A DNA stretch of 5,962 bases from Nitrospira sp. GTDB taxonomy: Bacteria; Nitrospirota; Nitrospiria; Nitrospirales; Nitrospiraceae. Numbering within the stretch: position 1 is the first letter of the stretch; every line of letters starts with the position of its first letter. Below the pieces are notes generated by a model. That model was not told the origin of the DNA, searched no databases, and was given only the letters and a program-made list of their open reading frames with translations. Shown piece after piece: positions 1 through 4,408 of this stretch. Location: NCBI GenBank assembly GCA_029858925.1, contig JAOUEB010000096.1, positions 1 through 5,962 of the forward strand, given 5' to 3'. The position numbers and the translations under genes are program-made.

Positions 1-219
1 CCTTGTTTCTGTCCGTATTCTCGCCACGAAATCCTGCGTGGGAGGTCCCAACCAGTTTGGCCGTCGGTCAGTCGAGACAGTTTTCTGCGCGGATCTCACA
101 AGTCTTCTGTATCGCGGGCCGTACGACTGTGCGCTGTCAGCAATGCGGCAATCCGTGCACGAGTCATTCCTGCCTCCGCGGCGGCTCCCGCGGGGTGGGC
201 TCGTTAAACTAAGAAGGAC
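1..219. other. Unassigned region upstream of rapZ
   Basis: No gene is recognised here. All three forward frames are open from the window edge. Frame 1 ends with TAA at 205-207, frame 3 with TAA at 210-212, and frame 2 runs into rapZ and stops at 236-238. None of the translations resembles a family I know. In particular none looks like the C-terminus of HprK, PtsN or Hpf, which often precede rapZ. The peptides are rich in Arg, Ser and Cys, as is usual for non-coding GC-rich DNA. One reverse frame is also open across the stretch, again without recognisable sequence. It may be the tail of an unfamiliar gene, a leader, or decayed sequence; I cannot decide. Confidence 0.5.
174..195 (+). other. GC-rich hairpin ahead of rapZ
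   Basis: Two copies of CCGCGG (176-181 and 188-193) can pair around a six-base loop, and the stem extends outward by one T-G and one C-G pair to give eight pairs. It ends 15 bases before the AAGAAGGA ribosome-binding stretch of rapZ. No run of T follows, so it is not a standard intrinsic terminator. It could be a 5' leader structure affecting rapZ translation, or a chance product of GC-rich sequence. Confidence 0.3.
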
Positions 220-1086
220 ATGGCACGGCTCAGCTTAGTCATTATCAGTGGATTATCCGGTTCCGGGAAGTCTCTCGCGCTCAAGGCGTTTGAAGATGCC
301 GGGTATTTTTGTGTCGACAATCTTCCACCGGCGTTGCTGCTAACTTTCGTCGATCTCTGTAACCAACAGAAGGGCGAGATTGCCAATGTGGCCTTGGGGA
401 TCGATATTCGGGAACGGGTATTTTTTTCTGATCTGGTCGGCATTCTTGAGCGAGTCAAGGGCCTTGGCCATTCCGTTCAGTTGTTATTTCTTGAATCGCG
501 TGAGGAGGTATTGGTCAGACGTTTTTCCGAATCAAGACGTCCGCACCCGCTCTTGCCTCATATGCCTGTGTTGGATGGTGTTCGGTTTGAAAAGGAACGG
601 CTCGCGGAGCTTCGGCGGCATGCAGACCGCGTCATCGACACCTCGGATCTGACGGTGCATGAACTGCGCGACTTGCTCACCAAGCAGTTTCGAGGGGACG
701 CGGACGACAAGAAGCTGACGATTTCGCTGCTGACATTCGGCTATAAGTTTGGCGTCCCTTATGATATCGACTTGTTGTTCGATGTGCGATTCCTCAAAAA
801 TCCCTACTTCGTTCCCGATCTGAAGCCGCTTCCTGGAAACGACCCAAGAGTCCGCGACTTCGTTTTGTCGGACCCCGATGCCGCCGTGTTAGTCGAGCGC
901 CTCGAAGAGCTGTTGAAATTTCTCATCCCGTTGTTTGAGCGTGAGCCACGCAGCTATCTGACGATCGCGATCGGGTGCACCGGTGGCCGGCATCGCTCTG
1001 TTGCGGTGGCCGAGCGACTCCAAGAAGGCCTCGCCGCCATGAGCTATGACGTGGCGCTGAAGCATCGAGACATCCACAAATCATAA
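220..1086 (+). CDS. rapZ: RapZ-type RNase adapter / P-loop nucleotide-binding protein (YvcJ family)
   Basis: Complete 288-residue protein, the usual length for RapZ. The N-terminal half is a P-loop domain with Walker A GLSGSGKS at residues 11-18, the family signature around CVDNLPP at 31-37, and a Walker B-like segment near residues 57-66 (ALGIDIRE). The C-terminal half carries the family blocks FGYKFGVP (173-180), FDVRFLKNP (187-195), GCTGGRHRS (252-260) and the basic HRDIHK end (282-287). In E. coli this half binds the small RNAs GlmZ and GlmY and delivers GlmZ to RNase E, controlling GlmS and amino-sugar synthesis. In B. subtilis the homologue YvcJ binds and hydrolyses nucleotides. The RNA partner here is unknown. 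ATG 220 is the only reasonable start because TAA lies in frame at 205-207. The purine-rich AAGAAGGA at 211-218 ends only one base before it, unusually close. The neighbours are pilus genes rather than the PTS genes often found beside rapZ. Confidence 0.96.
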   Translation: MARLSLVIISGLSGSGKSLALKAFEDAGYFCVDNLPPALLLTFVDLCNQQKGEIANVALGIDIRERVFFSDLVGILERVKGLGHSVQLLFLESREEVLVRRFSESRRPHPLLPHMPVLDGVRFEKERLAELRRHADRVIDTSDLTVHELRDLLTKQFRGDADDKKLTISLLTFGYKFGVPYDIDLLFDVRFLKNPYFVPDLKPLPGNDPRVRDFVLSDPDAAVLVERLEELLKFLIPLFEREPRSYLTIAIGCTGGRHRSVAVAERLQEGLAAMSYDVALKHRDIHKS

Positions 1087-1155
1087 GCCTCGTAAGGGGG
1101 CAACGCTCTCTCCGCCTGATTGCGTGAGGCGCCTCCGCGTCATTCCGTCTGTTTC

Positions 1156-1183
1156 TTGACAGGTAGAACATAGTGACTATACT
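1156..1183 (+). promoter_or_regulatory. Sigma-70-type promoter for the HTH-pilMNOPQ operon
   Basis: A perfect -35 hexamer TTGACA (1156-1161) is separated by 16 bases from TATACT (1178-1183), one mismatch from the -10 consensus. Transcription would begin near 1189-1192, leaving a leader of roughly 40 bases before the helix-turn-helix gene. It lies in the only sizeable gap between rapZ and pilQ and faces the pil genes, so it probably drives the whole operon. The start site is inferred, not shown. Confidence 0.75.
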
Positions 1184-1198
1184 TGCCTTTGTAAGTAT
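1170..1198 (+). promoter_or_regulatory. Candidate operator: two dyads over the -10 and start site
   Basis: Two inverted repeats overlap the promoter. ATAGT-G-ACTAT (1170-1180) is a perfect 11-base palindrome across the end of the spacer and the first bases of the -10 element. ATACTT (1179-1184), eight bases, then AAGTAT (1193-1198) is a 20-base dyad covering the -10 element and the predicted start site. A protein bound here would block RNA polymerase. The helix-turn-helix protein encoded just downstream is an obvious candidate ligand, but that is inference, and short AT-rich dyads do occur by chance near promoters. Confidence 0.35.
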
Positions 1199-1230
1199 TC
1201 AATTCGTCTTTCCTAAAGTGAGTGTTCGAC

Positions 1231-1443
1231 GTGAAGAAACGGATGACTTTTTCAAAGCATGAAGGATTCAAGGCTTGCCAAGTGTGTGAGTTGTTCGACA
1301 TCTCAAAGGCGACCCTCTTTCGTTGGGAACGCGACGGAGTGATCGCCGGGCCTCCACGCGATTGGAGAAACTGGCGGCTCTATACGAGGAAGAACATGGA
1401 TGAAATCCAAAAAGTAATTCGCGCAAGGAAGATTGTCGTGTAG
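1231..1443 (+). CDS. Small MerR-like helix-turn-helix DNA-binding protein
   Basis: Encodes 70 residues, MKKRMTFSKHEGF to the end KIVV. It is almost entirely one winged helix-turn-helix of the MerR/excisionase kind: helices in KACQVCELFDISKATLFRWERDGVI (residues 14-38), where SKATLFRWERDG is the recognition-helix signature, then a wing RDWRNWRLYT and a final helix KNMDEIQKVIRARK. There is no effector or dimerisation coiled-coil domain, unlike full MerR regulators of 110 residues or more. The start is uncertain. In-frame choices are GTG 1222 (just after a TGA), GTG 1231 and ATG 1243; I chose 1231 because the weak AAGTGAG at 1216-1222 is eight bases upstream. It lies just behind the promoter and 17 bases before pilM, so it is probably co-transcribed with the pilus genes. 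A CxxC pair lies in the first helix. Regulation of the pil operon is a guess from position. Confidence 0.85.
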   Translation: MKKRMTFSKHEGFKACQVCELFDISKATLFRWERDGVIAGPPRDWRNWRLYTRKNMDEIQKVIRARKIVV

Positions 1444-1460
1444 GGTACCAGGGACCATAT

Positions 1461-2567
1461 ATGTTGAGCTTATTCAAAAACGTATTCCAAACCGATCTGC
1501 TCTCATTCCTGACGCCGCGCAGGCAGCTGGTGGGTCTGGATATCGGATCCAGCGCAATCAAGCTTGTTCAGTTGAAGGAGAGCAAGGGGCGGCACATCCT
1601 CCAAAAGTTCGGAGTGAAGCCGCTTGAGCCGGAAGTGATCGTCGATGGGACGGTCATGGATGAAGGGCGTGTGGTTTCGGCCATTCGTGAATTGTTCGAT
1701 GAGCAGGGCGTCAAGAATAAGCTGGTGGCGATCTCGATTTCCGGGCACGCCGTCATCGTGAAGAAAATCAGTCTGCCTCCGATGCCGGACGAAGAGTTGG
1801 AAGGCCAGGTCAAGCTGGCGGCTGAACAGTATATCCCTTTCGATATCAATGAAGTGAACATCGACTTTCATGTATTGCCAGCCGATCCGTCCGGCGACCA
1901 ACAGGGTGATATGGCCGTCATTCTTGTTGCTGCCAAAAAAGACAAAATCAATGAGCTGACCGAGCTCGTGAAGGGCGCCGGGCTTGTGCCAATGATCATG
2001 GATGTCGACGCGTTTGCGATCGAGAACATGTACGCGATCAATTATCCGATGGCCCAGGACGAAACCACGGCGTTGGTCAACATCGGGGCGAGTGTGATGA
2101 ACGTGAACATCATCCGGGGGGGCTCGTCTCTATTCACACGGGACATTCCTTTGGGCGGCAATCGGTATACCGAAGCTATTCAACGTGAGATGGGCATGCC
2201 ATATGAAGAGGCAGAAGAGAATAAGAAGATGAAACAGGGCGGAGACTCCGATGCTGCTGTGTTGAGCAATATCATGAACAGTGTCAACGGAGAGGTTGCT
2301 TCCGAAATCGCCAGGACAGTGGAATACTTCAGAACTGCGACTACGAATGCTGAGCTGGATCGAGTGCTCGTGTGTGGTGGAGCAGGGCAATCCAAGGGGT
2401 TGATCCAAGAACTCGGCGAGCGGATGCAAACGCCGGTGGAAGCGGCCGACCCATTTGGCGAGATCGATGTGACCGGGAGCGATCTGGACCCCGATCTGCT
2501 GGCGGAGCTGGCTCCGGCGGCGGCGGTCAGTGTCGGACTGGCGTTGAGGGCGGTGGGGGACCGATGA
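1461..2567 (+). CDS. pilM: Type IV pilus assembly ATPase-like protein PilM
   Basis: Complete 368-residue actin-fold protein of the PilM (FtsA-like) family. The phosphate-1 loop VGLDIGSSAIKLVQL is at residues 24-38, the family block EQYIPFDINEV at 122-132, the phosphate-2 segment ALVNIGAS at 204-211, and the adenosine-site motif VLVCGGAGQSKGL at 302-314. The C-terminus AAAVSVGLALRAVGD is also typical. PilM acts at the cytoplasmic face of the inner membrane, binding nucleotide and the N-terminal tail of PilN. This couples the cytoplasmic motor side to the PilN-PilO-PilP alignment complex. ATG 1461 is preceded by AGGGA (1450-1454) at six bases. Its TGA overlaps the pilN start as ATGA. The first 22 residues (FKNVFQTDLLSFLTPR) form a short amphipathic-looking lead-in before the fold. 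No missing active-site residue is evident. Confidence 0.96.
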   Translation: MLSLFKNVFQTDLLSFLTPRRQLVGLDIGSSAIKLVQLKESKGRHILQKFGVKPLEPEVIVDGTVMDEGRVVSAIRELFDEQGVKNKLVAISISGHAVIVKKISLPPMPDEELEGQVKLAAEQYIPFDINEVNIDFHVLPADPSGDQQGDMAVILVAAKKDKINELTELVKGAGLVPMIMDVDAFAIENMYAINYPMAQDETTALVNIGASVMNVNIIRGGSSLFTRDIPLGGNRYTEAIQREMGMPYEEAEENKKMKQGGDSDAAVLSNIMNSVNGEVASEIARTVEYFRTATTNAELDRVLVCGGAGQSKGLIQELGERMQTPVEAADPFGEIDVTGSDLDPDLLAELAPAAAVSVGLALRAVGDR

Positions 2568-3118
2568 TTCGCATTAATCTTCTCGCGTCGGGGCCAAAAT
2601 CACGAAAGGCCAAACCGCAATACGACGTGCGGGCGCAAGCGCTGCTCGGTGTTGGATTGATTGTGATTACGTTGGCCGGGTGTTGGTGGTATGCCGCCTC
2701 GCTCGATAGTGAAATTGAGGCGCAGCAGGAGGAGAAGCGGAATAAAGAAACGCAGATCGCTCAATTGAAAGAGCAAGTCAAACAGGTTCAAGACTTTGAA
2801 GAAAAGAAGAAACTGCTTGAGGAGAAAAATCGCATCATCGATAAGCTCGAACAGTCCAGGATGGGTCCGGTGAAAGTGCTCGATCATGTAAGCCAGAGCA
2901 TTGAGCCGCTGAATATCTGGCTGACGAAGTTAGGTATGTCGTCCGATACGGTCGAGTTGGAAGGGAAAGCGCTCTCGAACGACGATGTCGTGGAGTTCGC
3001 GAATAATCTTCGGAGGACAGACTATTTTACGGCCATCAGTCTTCAGGAAAGCAAGGCGGCACTTGAGAATAAGATCGATGTGTACCAGTTTCGATTAACG
3101 TTTCGCCTGAAGGGATGA
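2564..3118 (+). CDS. pilN: Type IV pilus inner-membrane alignment protein PilN
   Basis: Encodes 184 residues. It begins MIRINLL, the conserved cytoplasmic tail that docks into PilM. One membrane span follows at about residues 24-45 (QALLGVGLIVITLAGCWWYAA), then a long charged coiled coil at about 47-98, rich in Lys, Glu and Gln. A small periplasmic ferredoxin-like domain runs from about 100 to 183 (ISLQES and YQFRLTFRL strands). PilN pairs with PilO and connects PilM to PilP and PilQ. The frame is open further upstream inside pilM, but ATG 2564 is clearly right: it gives the canonical N-terminus, overlaps the pilM stop as ATGA, and follows a G-rich GGGGGA (2555-2560) by three bases. The overlap suggests coupled translation with pilM. 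Similarity is recognised from architecture and the INLL motif; PilN sequences vary widely otherwise. Confidence 0.93.
   Translation: MIRINLLASGPKSRKAKPQYDVRAQALLGVGLIVITLAGCWWYAASLDSEIEAQQEEKRNKETQIAQLKEQVKQVQDFEEKKKLLEEKNRIIDKLEQSRMGPVKVLDHVSQSIEPLNIWLTKLGMSSDTVELEGKALSNDDVVEFANNLRRTDYFTAISLQESKAALENKIDVYQFRLTFRLKG
3109..3114 (+). promoter_or_regulatory. Ribosome-binding site deciding the pilO start
   Basis: GAAGGG lies directly against ATG 3115 but six bases before ATG 3121. The second spacing suits ribosome binding, so 3121 is the likelier pilO start although 3115 would give the ATGA overlap seen at two other junctions of this operon. Confidence 0.5.
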
Positions 3119-3120
3119 GT

Positions 3121-3750
3121 ATGGATCTCCCGTCGATCAACCTAGATTCGCTACGCAATGTTCCGGCTCAGCAGAAGGCTGCACTTCTCGTCCTTCTGGT
3201 CGGCGGTATCATCGCCGCATTTTATTTCTATGTTGCCGAACCCAAATCAGCTGAAATTGTTGCGTTGCAGGCCGAGAACAGCAGGATGGAGACAGAATTT
3301 CAAACGCTCACCATCAAAGTCAAACATTTGGATGAAATCATTGCGGCAAGCAAGCAGCTCGAGATTGAGCTGGCAAAAAAGAAGGAGCGTCTCCCGCCCG
3401 AAGAAGAAGCCATCATGCTGCTGAAGCAAGTGTCGGATCTTGGGGTACGGCTTGGGCTCGACATCAGATTGTGGAAACCAGCACCGCCATCCGCAGACGC
3501 ATCGAAGCTCTTTGTGAAAATGCCCGTGAATGTGGAAGTATCCGGGGCCTACCACACGGCCGCGCTCTTTTTTGACCGTATCAACCGGCTCCCACGAATC
3601 GTTACGGTATCCGGCCTCAAAATGGGATCGCCGAAGATTGAGCGAGGGCGGATTGTGTCGCAAACAACATTTGACTTAATCGCCTATGCAGCGCCAGCTT
3701 CGATGGCTTCGCCATTGCAGAAGGCTCAACCGGCTTCAATCGGACAATAG
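3121..3750 (+). CDS. pilO: Type IV pilus inner-membrane alignment protein PilO
   Basis: Encodes 209 residues from ATG 3121, or 211 from ATG 3115, which overlaps the pilN stop. After a short cytoplasmic tail there is a single span at about residues 19-39 (KAALLVLLVGGIIAAFYFYVA), a coiled coil at about 41-93, and a periplasmic ferredoxin-like domain. Family landmarks are ERLPPEEEAIMLLKQVSDLG (89-108), VKMPVNVEVSGAYHTAALFFDRINRLPRIVTV (132-163) and the closing strand TTFDLIAYA. PilO forms a heterodimer with PilN and contacts PilP, setting the spacing between the inner membrane and the secretin. The last 15 or so residues (PASMASPLQKAQPASIGQ) look like a flexible tail. It sits in the standard place between pilN and pilP, with 16 bases to the next start codon. 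Confidence 0.94.
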   Translation: MDLPSINLDSLRNVPAQQKAALLVLLVGGIIAAFYFYVAEPKSAEIVALQAENSRMETEFQTLTIKVKHLDEIIAASKQLEIELAKKKERLPPEEEAIMLLKQVSDLGVRLGLDIRLWKPAPPSADASKLFVKMPVNVEVSGAYHTAALFFDRINRLPRIVTVSGLKMGSPKIERGRIVSQTTFDLIAYAAPASMASPLQKAQPASIGQ

Positions 3751-3766
3751 GGAGAATTGTAGGGCC

Positions 3767-4408
3767 ATGAATTGTCGTGAAACGATGAGGTTCCAGAAGT
3801 TCCATGGGCACCGGCGCCTGATTCACGGAGGCCTACTGGTTCTCGTCGGTCTGGCGGCTCTTGTTTTCATGAGTAACGGCCATGTTCATGCCGATACCGT
3901 TGTGGCTCAGATGCCAATAAGTCCAATGAGGCAGGATTCCATCAAGCGGTCATCCGTTCCGGACGTTTCAGGAGAGACTATTCCGGTTGCCGATCCTCCT
4001 TCTTCGGAGGCATTGGCGCAGGCGCCGTCCCAATCGCCGATTGCGGACGGCGTGGCTGGAGCAGGCTACGATCCATCCGGACGTCGAGACCCATTCGCCC
4101 CGGTCTTGCTGGAGCTCCAACTTGGGAAGATTGATATGAGCCTCCCTCCGCTTCAACGTGTGACATTGACCGAGCTGAATCTTGTTGCCATCGTGTGGGG
4201 CACCTACGGGTATACGGCCATGGTTCAAACACCTGAAGGACATGGCTATAGCATCAGACAGGGGACAAAGATCGGGCAAAATAGCGGGGTGGTCAGCGCG
4301 ATCACCGAGCGGGGTATCATCGTGCAGGAGCGATTCACCGATGTGTATGGCAAAAAGCAGGAGCGTGAGCATGTCAAGCTCCTCCATCCGAAAGAAGGCT
4401 CAGAATGA
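3767..4408 (+). CDS. pilP: Type IV pilus assembly protein PilP
   Basis: Encodes 213 residues from ATG 3767. It has a basic N-terminus, a hydrophobic stretch at about residues 18-35 (LIHGGLLVLVGLAALVFM), and a possible signal-peptidase I site VHA|D at 42/43. A disordered Pro/Ser/Ala region runs to about residue 100. The PilP domain follows: GRRDPF at 105-110, LTELNLVAIVW at 134-144, then GHGYSIRQGTKIGQNSG and the final strands with ITERGIIVQE. PilP bridges PilN/PilO to the periplasmic N-domains of PilQ. Most known PilP proteins are lipoproteins; here no Cys follows the hydrophobic segment, the only Cys being residue 3. The start is not firm. AGGG at 3761-3764 is only two bases from ATG 3767, and ATG 3785 would give MRFQKFHGHRR ahead of the hydrophobic segment. 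Its TGA overlaps the pilQ ATG. Confidence 0.93.
   Translation: MNCRETMRFQKFHGHRRLIHGGLLVLVGLAALVFMSNGHVHADTVVAQMPISPMRQDSIKRSSVPDVSGETIPVADPPSSEALAQAPSQSPIADGVAGAGYDPSGRRDPFAPVLLELQLGKIDMSLPPLQRVTLTELNLVAIVWGTYGYTAMVQTPEGHGYSIRQGTKIGQNSGVVSAITERGIIVQERFTDVYGKKQEREHVKLLHPKEGSE
4392..4398 (+). promoter_or_regulatory. Ribosome-binding site fixing the pilQ start
   Basis: AAGAAGG inside the end of pilP lies six bases before ATG 4405. It supports that start over the in-frame ATG pair at 4438-4443, which would remove the charged N-region of the signal peptide. Together with the ATGA overlap it points to coupled translation of pilP and pilQ. Confidence 0.65.

Noticed and set aside
221..236. TGGCAC resembling a sigma-54 -24 element at the start of rapZ
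   Set aside because: No TTGCA-like -12 element follows at the required spacing, and it lies inside the rapZ coding sequence.
1113..1155. Possible intrinsic terminator after rapZ: CGCCT/AGGCG pairing and the palindrome GAGGCGCCTC (1126-1135), which can extend with GCG/CGC
   Set aside because: Stems are short or have a bulge and only four-base loops, and no T-run follows; the nearest T-rich bases are part of the -35 region. I cannot support a terminator.
1503..1901. Open frames on the minus strand opposite pilM, pilO and pilP (also 3247-3663 and 3968-4387)
   Set aside because: They lie wholly opposite well-recognised genes, show no family features, and look like codon-bias shadows.
2372..2563. 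Upstream extension of the pilN reading frame inside pilM
   Set aside because: This part overlaps the conserved adenosine-site region of PilM in another frame, while ATG 2564 gives the canonical MIRINLL N-terminus of PilN.
3686..3766. Upstream extension of the pilP frame into pilO, adding 27 residues
   Set aside because: The added sequence is an Arg-rich shadow of the pilO tail and would bury the signal sequence; ATG 3767 or 3785 is far more plausible.
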